DNA of 64,000 nucleotides from Verrucomicrobiota bacterium (GTDB lineage Bacteria > Verrucomicrobiota > Kiritimatiellia > RFP12 > UBA1067). Both the position numbers and the translations under genes were made by a program. The stretch is taken from positions 1-64,000 of the forward strand of contig JAHFSX010000026.1 of the NCBI GenBank assembly GCA_023269675.1. Reading direction: 5' to 3'. This document shows, piece by piece, positions 7,794 to 18,300 of this stretch. Numbering within the stretch: the stretch's first letter is position 1; the number at the start of each line of letters is the position of its first letter. A model generated the notes under the pieces. The model saw nothing but the letters and a program-made list of their open reading frames with translations, was not told the origin of the DNA and made no database searches.

Positions 7794-9047
7794 ATGGGGC
7801 CATACATGAAGCTCGATTGTTTCCGTTCGCAAGCGGCCATCGCCCTGGCTACCGTTTGTCTGGGGTTGGCGAACGGCCGGGTCGGCGCGGCCGAGCCGTT
7901 CTTGGAAAAGTCGGATCTGTTCGAGAACGGCAAGGGCGGATACGTCGTTCACCACCTGCCGGGCGTGGCGGTGACGGCGAAAGGGACCGTGCTGGCCTGG
8001 TGCGAGGCCCGCAAGAAGTCGGGCGGAGATTGGGACGCGATCGACATCCTGTTGCGGCGCTCGACGGACAACGGGAAGACCTTTGACGCGCCCAAACGGA
8101 TCGCCGACGTGAAGGGGCCGATCGTCAAGAATCCCTGCGCTCTCCTTTTGAAAGGGGTGAATCCGAACGACGTGACCTACGATAATCCGGTCCTGATCCC
8201 GGATCGCGACGGGACGGTGCACGCCCTTTTTTGCGTCGAGTACATGCGCTGCTTCTACATGCGCAGCGCCGATGACGGCGTGACATGGAGTGTGCCGACC
8301 GAGATCACCGCCGCATTCGAGAAGTTCCGTCCGGCGTACGGCTGGAAGGTTCTTGCCACGGGCCCTGATCACGGCATCCAGCTCAAGGGCGGGCGGCTCG
8401 TGGTGCCGGTGTGGCTTTCCACCGGCACGGGCGGCAACGCGCACCGGCCTTCCGTGACGGCGACGATCTTCAGCGATGACGGCGGGGCGACCTGGCGGGC
8501 GGGCGAGGTCGCGGTGCCGTGCACCGAGACGTGGATCAACCCGAATGAGACGGTTGCGGTGGAACTCAGCGACGGCCGCGTCATGCTGAACGTGCGCAAC
8601 GAAGCCAAGGCGCATCGGCGGCTCGTCACCGTAAGCCCGGACGGAGCGACCGGCTGGACCACGCCGCGTTTCGACGACGCGCTGCTGGAACCCATCTGCA
8701 TGGGCAGCATCGTCCGGTATCCGGCGAAACCGGGCAGCGGCCCGGCTTACCTCCTGTTTTCGAATCCCGACAACTTGAGCTGCGAGAATGGCAAGGAAGT
8801 CCCCGGGAAAAACCGCGACCGCAAGAACCTGTCGGTCAAACTCAGCCAAGACGACGGCCAGACATGGGCCGTGAGCCGGGTGATCGAGCCCGGCCCGAGC
8901 ATGTACAGCGACCTCGCCGTCGGGCCGGACGGTACGGTCTTCTGTTTCTACGGCCGCGGTCTGAAGAAAGGCTTCGCGGGCGACCGGCTGACGCTCGCCA
9001 GGTTCAACCTCGAGTGGCTCACCACGGGTCAGGGGATGCCGAAATGA
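7794..9047 (+). CDS. exo-sialidase-like (GH33-type) BNR-repeat glycosidase
   Basis: A 417-residue secreted protein with a signal peptide in the first about 30 residues. Four Asp-box (SxDxGxTW/F) repeats are visible: STDNGKTF, SADDGVTW, SDDGGATW and SQDDGQTW, marking a six-bladed sialidase propeller. The segment GDWDAIDILLRRS supplies the arginine/aspartate region, NPNETVAVEL a candidate glutamate, and MYSDLAV a candidate nucleophilic tyrosine. The classical N-terminal FRIP motif is not obvious, so the true substrate may be another acidic sugar or a methylated or KDN-type sialic acid. GGAAGG five bases upstream supports ATG 7794; ATG 7806 is the alternative. It is followed closely by a large glycosidase. 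Confidence 0.75.
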   Translation: MGPYMKLDCFRSQAAIALATVCLGLANGRVGAAEPFLEKSDLFENGKGGYVVHHLPGVAVTAKGTVLAWCEARKKSGGDWDAIDILLRRSTDNGKTFDAPKRIADVKGPIVKNPCALLLKGVNPNDVTYDNPVLIPDRDGTVHALFCVEYMRCFYMRSADDGVTWSVPTEITAAFEKFRPAYGWKVLATGPDHGIQLKGGRLVVPVWLSTGTGGNAHRPSVTATIFSDDGGATWRAGEVAVPCTETWINPNETVAVELSDGRVMLNVRNEAKAHRRLVTVSPDGATGWTTPRFDDALLEPICMGSIVRYPAKPGSGPAYLLFSNPDNLSCENGKEVPGKNRDRKNLSVKLSQDDGQTWAVSRVIEPGPSMYSDLAVGPDGTVFCFYGRGLKKGFAGDRLTLARFNLEWLTTGQGMPK

Positions 9048-9060
9048 GAGAGGCTGGAGA

Positions 9061-12000
9061 GTGAGCGTGAATGCTTCGGGTGTTTTGATCATTGCGGCTG
9101 CTTTGACGTTGACCGCATGGGCGCAAGAGCGGAATCCGCGGCTCTGCGAACGGTGGCAGCAGGCCTACGTGGGCGAGGACGTGACAGGTGCGCATGTCAT
9201 CGGACTTTGGGCATTTGCGGCGGGCGCGGAGGCGAAAGGCGCGTCAGGAAAAGGGCTGGACGTGAAACTGCAGGGAGCCGTGATCGCTCCTGACGGCAAG
9301 TTCGGTCCGTGCCTCGAGTCGTTCTGCGGTTATCCGGTCGTGGATCAGCGGCACGCGGCCGTGGTCGCCAACGCACCGGAGCTCACGCCCAAGGGCGCGT
9401 TCACGCTCGAGATGTGGATCAGGCCGAAGCAGGAGCTGGCCGGTTATCCCGAGGCGTTTCTTGCCGACAAGAAATACGTCGCGCATGCGGACTATCAGTT
9501 CACGCTGGGCGCGGCGGACAAAGGTGGACAGCGCCGGCTCAACATGCGGCTGGGCTTCGGCGAGGACTCGGAAAGTTACGCGTCCGAGCCGGCTGGCTAC
9601 GAGAGCAACGTGTGGCACCACGTCGCGTTCACCTACGATGGCGCGGGCGCGGGCCGCTTCTACCGCGACGGAGCGGCCCTCGGTGGAGCCGTCAGGCTGG
9701 GGCGAGCCGGCATCGTGGCGGGCAATCATCCGCTTTCGATTGGCGACCGCGTCGGCAGCCTGTACCACGGGTTTCCGGGTTATATCGCGCATGTGCGCCT
9801 CTGTAAGGGCGTGCTGGAGTTTCGCTCCGCCACGTTCACCTGCGACTCCGACCGCGACGTCTTTATCAGAATGGAAAAGGCCGCGCCGCTCTCCTTTTCG
9901 GTGGTCAACCTGCAGCGCGCCCCGATGCGGGGCGCGACCGCGGCGTTCACGCTCGACGGCACCGAGGTGCAGCGCGTCGCCTTGCCGGATGTGGCGGCGG
10001 GTGCGAAACATCGAATTGAACTGCCCGTCGACACCTCGATGCGGCCGGGGACCTACACGCTGCGCGCGCGCGTCACGATTCCGGGCGACACGCCCTACAC
10101 GAGCGAGGAGGACTTCCCCATCACGGTCATGGCGCGCAAGCCCGTACGGATGCCGGTGGTGATGTGGGGACTCTACGGCGCGGCCAACGTGCTCAAGGAG
10201 CTGCCGCGGCTGAAGGAGATCGGGTTCACGCACTGTCTCGGCATCGGTGCCGACTACGGGCGGATCTTCGAGGCGGGCAAACCCGTCGCGCCGGACGCGC
10301 CCGAGAAAGTCGCCGAAGTGAAACGCATGCTGAACGCGGCGCTGGCGAACGACTTCGGCGTGATCGCGAGCCTGTCGCCGGGCCATTGGGCCGCAGAGGC
10401 CAAGAAGGAGTTCCGGCGCGTCGACAAAAACGGCAAGAGCAACGACGCCAAGCCGGCGGTGTGCGCGGCATCCCCGGAACTGCTGACGTTCTGCCGCAAC
10501 GTCGGCGCTTCGGTGGCCCAGGCCTACGGGGCCTTTCCCGCGTGGCAGGCGGCGCTCCTGCACACCGAGGCGCGCGACTCCGCGAACGTCTGTTTCCACG
10601 CGCATGATCGCGCGGCCTGCCGGGAGGCGACCGGACACGACTACCCGGAGGGAGCGCCGGGCAAGTCGGGTGTCGAGTATGCCAAGCTCAAAGACTTCCC
10701 CGCGGACCGCGTGATACCCGACGATGACCCGACGCTCAAGTTCCTGTCATGGTTCTGGAAAGAGGGCGACGGCTGGAACCGGCTGAACACCGAGCTGCAC
10801 CGCGGCCTGAAGTCCACGGGCCGCAGCGACCTGTGGACCTTCCACGATCCGGCGGCGCGCGTCGCGAGCGTGTACGGCAGCGGCGGCGAGTCGGACGTGA
10901 TTTCGCAGTGGACGTACTCGTATCCCGATCCAATCCGCATCGGCGTGGCCACCGACGAGCTGTTCGCGATGGCCCGCGGCGCGCCGCAGCCGCAGCGGGT
11001 GATGAAGATGACGCAGATCATCTGGTACCGCTCGCAGACCGCGCCGGCGGCCAAGGGCGACGAGGTCACGAAGGCGACCAAGTCGCCGTGGGAGGACACC
11101 GACGCCGACGCGGCATTCCCGACGATCGCGCCGATGCACCTGCGCGAGGCGTTCTGGACCAAGCTCGCGCGGCCGGTGCAGGGCATCATGTATCACGGCT
11201 GGGGGTCGCTGGTGCCGCAGAGCGGTGAGGGTTCATACCGCTATACGCATCCGCAGACGCAGCACGAGTTGCGGCGGCTGGTGAAAGAGGTGGTCGAGCC
11301 GCTCGGCCCGGCGCTCATGCAGGTGCCGGACCGTCCGAGCGACGTGGCCTTTCTGGAAAGCTTCGCCTCGCAGATGTTCGCGCGCCGCGGCACGTACGGG
11401 TGGGGCAACGGCTGGTCCGGTGACGCGTATCAGGTGCTGCTGTGGGCGCGCCTGCAGCCGGAGATCGTCTATGACGAGACAGTGCTGCGGCGCGGGCTCG
11501 ACGGGTTTCGCGTGCTGGTGATGATGGACTGCGACGTGCTGACCGCCGGCGTGGCGGCCAAGGTGAAAGCCTTTCAGAAGAATGGCGGACTCGTGGTCGG
11601 CGACGAGCGGCTCTGCCCCGCGATCGCGCCCGACATCGCGGTACAGTCTTATGTGCGGATACGCAAAGCTGACGCGGACCGCGCGGCCTTGCTTGTAAAG
11701 GCGTCGGACATCCGCAAGGCGCTCGACGGGCGGTATCGCGGCTACTGCGACTCGTCCAGTCCCGACGTCGTGACGCGGTGCCGCGCCTATGGCACGACCG
11801 ACTATCTCTTTGCGGTCAATGACCGGCGCGAGTTCGGCGATTACGTGGGACAGCACGGGCTGGTGATGGAGAACGGCTTGCCGTCCAAGGCCGTTCTGTC
11901 GGTGAACCGGACAAGCGGACATGTCTACGATCTGGTCGCCGGACACGAGGAGGAGGCGACCGCCGTCAAAGGCCAGTTGCAGATTCACCGCGAATTCGGA

Positions 12001-12342
12001 CCCTGCGAAGGCGGCGTGCTGATGGTTACTGACGCGGCGATCGAGGGTGTGAGGATCGAGGCGCCCGCCGCTGCGCAAAGGGGCGGGGCGCTCGACTGCA
12101 TGATCGAGGTGGTTGACGCGGGCGGCCACCCGCTCGACGCGGTTGTGCCGGTCAACGTGGAGATCCGCGATCCCGCCGGCTGCGAGGCCGAGTGGAGCGG
12201 CTATTACGGCGCGAAGGACGGGCGCCTGGCGCTGACGCTCGACGTCGCTCCGAACGACCGTCCCGGCCTCTGGCAGATACGCGCCAAGGAGCTGGCCTCC
12301 GGGCGTGTGGCCACAGCCTACTTCCGGGTGGGGCCGCCGTGA
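9061..12342 (+). CDS. large secreted glycosidase with N-terminal LamG domain
   Basis: A 1093-residue protein starting at GTG, with a signal peptide ending near TAWA. Residues about 45-270 form a LamG/concanavalin-like carbohydrate-binding domain (FTLEMWIRPK, VWHHVAFTYDG, GFPGYIAHVRLC). A beta-sandwich follows to about residue 360. A TIM-barrel region starts at MPVVMWGLYGAANVLKELPRLKEIG, with LLHTEARDS as a possible acid/base site. A GATase-like trimerisation region (VLVMMDCDVLTAGVAAKV) and an Ig-like tail end the protein. The order recalls GH42-type enzymes and the uncharacterised GHL families. The exact activity is unknown. It starts 13 bases after the sialidase, so the two likely form one transcript. 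Confidence 0.65.
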   Translation: MSVNASGVLIIAAALTLTAWAQERNPRLCERWQQAYVGEDVTGAHVIGLWAFAAGAEAKGASGKGLDVKLQGAVIAPDGKFGPCLESFCGYPVVDQRHAAVVANAPELTPKGAFTLEMWIRPKQELAGYPEAFLADKKYVAHADYQFTLGAADKGGQRRLNMRLGFGEDSESYASEPAGYESNVWHHVAFTYDGAGAGRFYRDGAALGGAVRLGRAGIVAGNHPLSIGDRVGSLYHGFPGYIAHVRLCKGVLEFRSATFTCDSDRDVFIRMEKAAPLSFSVVNLQRAPMRGATAAFTLDGTEVQRVALPDVAAGAKHRIELPVDTSMRPGTYTLRARVTIPGDTPYTSEEDFPITVMARKPVRMPVVMWGLYGAANVLKELPRLKEIGFTHCLGIGADYGRIFEAGKPVAPDAPEKVAEVKRMLNAALANDFGVIASLSPGHWAAEAKKEFRRVDKNGKSNDAKPAVCAASPELLTFCRNVGASVAQAYGAFPAWQAALLHTEARDSANVCFHAHDRAACREATGHDYPEGAPGKSGVEYAKLKDFPADRVIPDDDPTLKFLSWFWKEGDGWNRLNTELHRGLKSTGRSDLWTFHDPAARVASVYGSGGESDVISQWTYSYPDPIRIGVATDELFAMARGAPQPQRVMKMTQIIWYRSQTAPAAKGDEVTKATKSPWEDTDADAAFPTIAPMHLREAFWTKLARPVQGIMYHGWGSLVPQSGEGSYRYTHPQTQHELRRLVKEVVEPLGPALMQVPDRPSDVAFLESFASQMFARRGTYGWGNGWSGDAYQVLLWARLQPEIVYDETVLRRGLDGFRVLVMMDCDVLTAGVAAKVKAFQKNGGLVVGDERLCPAIAPDIAVQSYVRIRKADADRAALLVKASDIRKALDGRYRGYCDSSSPDVVTRCRAYGTTDYLFAVNDRREFGDYVGQHGLVMENGLPSKAVLSVNRTSGHVYDLVAGHEEEATAVKGQLQIHREFGPCEGGVLMVTDAAIEGVRIEAPAAAQRGGALDCMIEVVDAGGHPLDAVVPVNVEIRDPAGCEAEWSGYYGAKDGRLALTLDVAPNDRPGLWQIRAKELASGRVATAYFRVGPP

Positions 12343-12403
12343 AGGAGGTCATTCATGCCCGGTGCGAAAGGTTAACGGACAAAAAGGTGTTCAATTTTGG
12401 ACT

Positions 12404-12472
12404 GGTAGGGCGAGCACTCCGTGCCGCCGGATCCGGAAGACGAGCGGCGGCGCAGGAGCGCACGCCCTGCCC
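12404..12472. repeat. GGTAGGG-type inverted repeat
   Basis: The left arm GGTAGGGCGAGCACTCC-type sequence pairs imperfectly with the right arm ending GCACGCCCTGCC. It fills the 173-bp gap before the beta-helix lipoprotein. The left arm is nearly identical to the sequence at 54046-54071, which shows this is a dispersed family and not a local hairpin. Confidence 0.75.
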
Positions 12473-12515
12473 GGTTCAAGCCAGTTGATGTGTGGCATTA
12501 GATGAGGGGGGATGC

Positions 12516-15251
12516 ATGTCGATTATAGGGTCCAAATGTAAAGAGTTCGCGGGTTTTGGAGTTACGTCGCTGGTGCTGTTGGGATTGCTGGCGGGGTGCC
12601 GGTTGTTTCAGTCGCAAACAGGCGGGTCAGGTGGGGAGGCTTTCTATGTCTCGCCCAACGGCAGCGATCAGAACCCCGGGACAGAGGCCAGACCGTTCGC
12701 GACCCTGCCGCACGCGCGTGACGCGATCCGGGCCCTCAAGCGCGTGGATCCGCTTGCGCGGTCGGTCACGGTCTGCCTGAATGAAGGGACGCATGTTCTC
12801 AGAGAAACCCTCGTGCTAACCTCCGAGGATTCAGCGGTGACCTATGCCGCCGCTCCCGGCGCGCATCCGGTGATCAGCGGCGGCGTGCGCGTCACGGGCT
12901 GGCGCAAGCACAGCGGCGCGCTGTGGGTGGCGGATGTGCCGTGGGTGACGAACCGGGCGGAGGCCTTCACGCAGCTGTATGTCAACGGCGAGCGCCGCGT
13001 CCGCGCCCGCACGCCCAACGCCGGGGCGTACCTCTACACGAAACGGCTGGCGCTCATGGAGGGTAACCCGGGGCCGTGTACGGGCCTGACTTACTTCAAA
13101 GACGACCTGGGCCCGTGGATTGCACAGGAGGGCGTACGCGTCGTGCTCTTTCATAATTGGGTGAACTCGTACAATGTCGTGAAGACGACTGATTTGGAGA
13201 AGCGGCAGCTCATTTTCGAGCGGCCTGCCGGCATCTTTTTCCTCGGTCCCGAGGTGCGCTATTACGTGGAGAACGCCTTTGAACTGTTGGATGCGCCGGG
13301 CGAATGGTATGCGGAGCGCGGCAAGGGACTGCTCTATTACTGTCCGAAGGCGGGAGAGGACATGACCCGTGCGGAGGTGATCGCTCCGGCGCTCGTTTCG
13401 AGTCTCGTGGTGGTGAAGGGTGATCCCGCCCAAGGGGCCTTCGTCGCTAACCTCGTTTTCCGCGGCCTCTCTTTCCAGCACACGGACGCCGACCTGTCGC
13501 GCAGTTACCCGCACAGCGTGCAGGGCGCCCACACGCAGCGCGGCGCGTTTTTTGCGACGGGGATGCGCTCCTCGCTCATCGAGGCGTGCGAATTCACGCG
13601 GCTGGGAGAGCACGCCGTTTCGCTGCGGGAAGGCTGCGCCTCCAACGTCGTGCGCCAGTGCCATATGCACGACTTGGGCGGCGGCGGCGTGTATCTCTCC
13701 GAAGGCGCGCCCGCGAAAACGAACGACTGGTATTTGACCGCCGGCAACACGGTCGACAACAATTTCATCCACGACGGCGGACTTGTCTATCGTGCCGCGT
13801 GCGGCGTGTTTTTGGGCGGCAGCGCCAGCTACAACCGGATCACGCACAACGAGATCTGCGATCTGAGCTGGATGGGCGTGCATCTGGGCTGGAGTTGGAC
13901 CGGCCGCGCGCCCGCCTACACCCATCACAATGAGGTGGGGTACAACCACATCCACCACCTCGGCAACGGCGTGCTCAATGACATCGGCGGCATCTATACG
14001 CTGGGCGTTTCGCCGGGCACGGTGCTGCACCACAACCTGATCCACGACGTGAGCCGCTTCGAGCGCGGGCGCGAGGGCTACGGCGGGTGGGGCATCTACC
14101 TCGATGCGGGCAGCTCCGAGATCCGCGTGGAGAACAACGTGGTGTACGATACGCGCGACGGCGGGCTGCACCTGCACTGTTACGCCTACCCGTATGGCGA
14201 TGTGGTGACGAACAACATCTTCGCCTTCTCGCAGGACGCCGAACTGATCCGGAACGCGACGATGGAGGCCGACCGCCTGCACGCCGTGGTGGAGCGGAAC
14301 ATCGTCTACGGTTCATCGCCCCGCCCGGTGGGCGGCGCTAACTGGAAGGCGGGCAGCAATTTCAGCTGCGACCGCAACTGCTATTGGAGCACAACGACCA
14401 ACGCGCCGGACTTCGGCGGACGCACCTTCGCCGCGTGGCAGGCGGAGGGTCGCGACCGGCAGGGGCGCGTCGCCGACCCCGGCTTCGTGAACGCCGCGCA
14501 GCGTGATTTCCGGCTACGGCCCGGTTCGCCCGCGCTGGCGCTCGGATTCCAGCCGATCGACATCAGCCCGGCTGGTCTGTACGGCGCGAAGGCTTGGACG
14601 CGGTTGCCCCACATGATCACCCACCGCACCGTCGAGACCGCCGCCGCTCCGGCACGGCCGGCCACGTTCACCGACTCGTTCGAGGAGTACGCCGTCGGCG
14701 AGCACCCGGACTTCGCGCGGACGTTCGAAGAGAATAAGGAGGCTGTCATCCGGGTGACCGACGCCTTCGCGGCGGGCGGGAAGCAGAGCCTCAAGGTCAC
14801 GGACGGGCCGGGGCAAAAGCACGCGCACGATCCGCATCTGTATTACGACCGCGACTTTCCCGAAGGCCGGCTGACGGGGTCTTTCGACCTGCGGCTGGAG
14901 CCGGGCGCGATCTTCTCGTACGAGTGGCGCGATTGGCCGAGCGGGGAAACGCTGCGGGCGGGTCCGGGCGTGCGCGTCAACGCCGACGGCGCGCTGGTGG
15001 CGGGCGGCAAAAAGCTGCTGACCCTGCCGCACGGGCAGTGGGTGAACATCGAGGTGACGTGCGTTACAGGACCATCGGCCGACGCGCGCTGGCAGTTGGG
15101 CGTGCGTCAGCCGGGTCAGGAGCCGCAACGCTTTACGGATCTCCCGTGCAGCGCGCAGTTCAAAAAGCTGAACTGGCTCGGCTTCATCTCGCTGGCGACC
15201 AACACGGCCGCGTTCTATCTCGACAACGTGCGCCTGGAGAAAGCGCCGTGA
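12516..15251 (+). CDS. right-handed beta-helix lipoprotein with C-terminal jelly-roll
   Basis: A 911-residue predicted lipoprotein: the signal segment LVLLGLLAGC has a clear lipobox with cysteine near residue 28. The mature protein opens with the GSDQNPGTEARPFATLPHA block shared with the protein at 1257. The central rungs hold the Asn/His turns (DNNFIHDGG, HNEICDLS, YNHIHHLG, HHNLIHDVS, ENNVVYDT). Residues from about 720 on form a separate beta-sandwich (DSFEEYAVGEHPDF to FYLDNVRLEKAP), probably carbohydrate-binding. Members may be polysaccharide lyases or GH-type enzymes; none can be assigned by eye. AGGGGG six bases before the ATG at 12516 decides the start. Confidence 0.7.
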   Translation: MSIIGSKCKEFAGFGVTSLVLLGLLAGCRLFQSQTGGSGGEAFYVSPNGSDQNPGTEARPFATLPHARDAIRALKRVDPLARSVTVCLNEGTHVLRETLVLTSEDSAVTYAAAPGAHPVISGGVRVTGWRKHSGALWVADVPWVTNRAEAFTQLYVNGERRVRARTPNAGAYLYTKRLALMEGNPGPCTGLTYFKDDLGPWIAQEGVRVVLFHNWVNSYNVVKTTDLEKRQLIFERPAGIFFLGPEVRYYVENAFELLDAPGEWYAERGKGLLYYCPKAGEDMTRAEVIAPALVSSLVVVKGDPAQGAFVANLVFRGLSFQHTDADLSRSYPHSVQGAHTQRGAFFATGMRSSLIEACEFTRLGEHAVSLREGCASNVVRQCHMHDLGGGGVYLSEGAPAKTNDWYLTAGNTVDNNFIHDGGLVYRAACGVFLGGSASYNRITHNEICDLSWMGVHLGWSWTGRAPAYTHHNEVGYNHIHHLGNGVLNDIGGIYTLGVSPGTVLHHNLIHDVSRFERGREGYGGWGIYLDAGSSEIRVENNVVYDTRDGGLHLHCYAYPYGDVVTNNIFAFSQDAELIRNATMEADRLHAVVERNIVYGSSPRPVGGANWKAGSNFSCDRNCYWSTTTNAPDFGGRTFAAWQAEGRDRQGRVADPGFVNAAQRDFRLRPGSPALALGFQPIDISPAGLYGAKAWTRLPHMITHRTVETAAAPARPATFTDSFEEYAVGEHPDFARTFEENKEAVIRVTDAFAAGGKQSLKVTDGPGQKHAHDPHLYYDRDFPEGRLTGSFDLRLEPGAIFSYEWRDWPSGETLRAGPGVRVNADGALVAGGKKLLTLPHGQWVNIEVTCVTGPSADARWQLGVRQPGQEPQRFTDLPCSAQFKKLNWLGFISLATNTAAFYLDNVRLEKAP

Positions 15252-15303
15252 CGGGACCGCGCTGGTGATTCTTAAGTACATGCAGAAATCAAAGGGGCTT
15301 TTC

Positions 15304-18300
15304 ATGCGATCATTATTGGGTTTATTGGTGCTGGGGATGACGGTGCTGGCGCAAACGGCCGGGGCCGGAGATTCCGCAAAGAAGGTCTTCGCGCACTATA
15401 TGGTTTGTATACCGACTTACGGCGGGAATTCGAAAATCGAGGATTACCAGCGCGAGATCCGCGCGGCGCAGGCGGCCGGCATCGACGGCTTCGCGCTGAA
15501 CTGCGGAGGCTGGACGCTGCGCGAACCGCACTACAAGAAACGCTCGCAGCTCATCTATGAGGCGGCGAAAGAACTGGGGACAGATTTCAAACTGTTCATC
15601 TCGGCGGACTATGCTTCGGGGCTGACCTCCGATGAGACGCGCGACATGGTGGAGACCTTCCGCACCCATCCCAACCAGTTCCGCCACGACGGCAAACCCG
15701 TGCTCTCCACCTTCGGGGGCAAACGCGCGCAGACCGAATTCGTCCACAAAGAATTCACCGGCGACCGCGCGATCGTCTATGTGCCGTTCTACTATCCGCA
15801 ACCGGCAGCGGAGATGCCGAATCAGGCGCAGGCGGAACAGGTGTTCAACGCCCACCCGGAGATTGACGGCTTCTTCCATTTCGGCGCGGCGGGCACGCCC
15901 GCGCAGATCGCCGGGAGCAATCACGTGCTCGCGAAGAAGTGGCTCGGCGCGGGCAAGCTCTTCATGGCGAGCATCACGCCCTGGTATCGCGGACTGGGCG
16001 GCAACTACCGCGTCTATGAGTCGCGCGGCTTCGAAGGCATGGCCCAGCAGTGGGAGGGGGCGATCCGCGACCAAGCCACGTGGGTCGAGCTCGTGACGTG
16101 GAACGACTGGGGCGAGGCCTCGTATCTCGCGCCCTTCGGCTCGGCCTATGAGACGCGCTTCTGGGACGGACACTGGGGGCCGATGCTTTCGCACGCGGCC
16201 TTCTTGGACGCCAGCCGGTATTACATCGACTGGTACAAGACCGGCAAGCCACCCGCGATCAAAGAGGACTCGCTTTATTATTTCTACCGGACGCATCCTA
16301 AAAGCGTGCCCGGCCTCAAGAAACCGGGCAACGCGGACCCGACGACCGCACGCCCCGGCGGGGCGGACAAGCTGGTGGACGATGTCTTCGTGACGCTGTT
16401 TCTCACCGCCCCGGCGCGGCTCACGGTCCACAGCGGCGCGACCGAAAAGGTTTTCGAGGTGGCCGCCGGGGTGAATCACGTCTCGATGCCGTTCGCGGCG
16501 GGGCCGCAGCGCTTCATGCTGACGCGCGGCGGCGAGACGGTCCTCGACAAGACAGGCGAGCAGGAGATCTCGGCGACGGACGCCTGGGGCAATTTCAACA
16601 TCTTCGCGGGCGAGGCCAAGCCGTTGATCGTGCGGGTTCAGGACACGCCGGGCGGGCCGCAGATCCACGTCAACGGCAAGCCCGTGCCGCCGCGCTTCTT
16701 CTGGGGGGTGGATAACAGCGGTCGGCTGGCGGTTGGCGAGTCGTGGGTCGAGCGCTCGTTCGAGTTCACGCCGGACACCGACGTCGCTGGCAACGGCACC
16801 CTGCACTTCCGCTTCGCCGACACGCCGGGCGAGCTGTGGCTCGCGGACCTCCGCCTCACGGACACGCGCACCGGCGCGGACGTTCTGCCGTCCGGCAGCT
16901 TCGCCGCGCAGGCCGTGTTCGACAAAGTGTGGCGATCCTGGCCGGTCGGCGCGGCCAACACCGTCGGCCGGTTGGCTCTCGCCGACAACGCGCTGCACAT
17001 CACGCTGGCCGCACCGCCTGCGGGCGGCAAGTGGCCGGACTTCCATCTGCACAGCGGCTGCGGTCTGAGCTTCGCCAAGGGTCAGACGTACCGCTGCACC
17101 TTCCGCGCCAAGGCCAAGCCGGGCCAGCGGCTCACCCCGTCGGTCTACCGGGTGGACGGCGGCGCGCACACCTGCATCGGCGGGCCGCAGGGCTCGTTTC
17201 TCAGTCAGGTGGCGCTGGCGCGCGACGCGGACGTCAACCTCGTCTCGTTCGCGGCGCCGACCTGCTGGACCCCGCCCGAGCGGACGCAGGACTGGGCGCC
17301 GGTGGACGCGCTCTGCCGCCGGATCATCGCCGTAAATCCGGACGTGCTGCTGGTGCCGCGCTTCGACGCTAACGCGCCTGCCTGGTGGCTGGAGCGCCAC
17401 CCCGAGGCACGCATGGTGTATGACGGACAGACGCCCTATCCTGTCGGGTGCGTGTCGGACCGGGCCTACCGTGCGGACATGTGCGCGCAACTGGAACGGC
17501 TCTCCCGCCATCTCTGCGAAGCCTTTCCCGATCACTTCGCCGGGCTGCATCCGTGCGGCCAGAACACGGGCGAATGGTTCTACTACGACTCGTGGAAGCG
17601 CCCCCTCAGCGGGTACGACCCCGCCACGCGTGCGGCGTTTCGCGAGTGGCTGAAGCGGCGGGGTGACCCCGCCGCCGCGACCGCCGAGCCGCCGACCGCT
17701 GATGAGCGGCGCGCCCATCCCAACGGGTTCCTGCGCGATCCCGCCCGCGAAGGGCGCCTGGTTGAGTTCGCCCGCTTCCAGCAGCAGGAGATGGCCGATT
17801 TCGTGCTGGCGCTCGCGTCGGCCTGCCGCCGCGGCACGGCGGGCAAGAAGCTGGTGCTCTTCTTCTACGGTTACGGGTTTGAGTTTCCGCCGCTGGGCAA
17901 CGGCGCGCCGACCAGCGGGCACTACGCGCTCGCCTCGCTGCTCAAGGGCAAGGACATCGACATCCTCTGCTCGCCCATCTCCTATACCGACCGCGAGTGG
18001 CTGGGGACCGCGCCCGCCATGAGTGCGGCGGAGAGCGTGAAGCGCGCCGGCATCCTCTGGCTGAACGAGGACGACTCGCGCACCTACCTCGATCCGCGCA
18101 CGGCGGAGCATGTGCAGGAGGGCGGGTTGGTCAACCTCAAGCAGACGCAGCAGGTGATGCTGCGTAACACGGCGCAGGCCGCGCTGCGCGGCTTCGGTAC
18201 CTGGTGGATGGACCTTCCCGGGCAGGGCTGGTTCAACGACGCGGCCATCTGGCACGAGATCGTGCGGCTGCGGCCGGTGGACGCGGCGATGGCTCAGCGG

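Noticed and set aside
12192-12505. Short open frames around the end of the LamG glycosidase
   Set aside because: They overlap the real gene or the GGTAGGG repeat and have no start signal.
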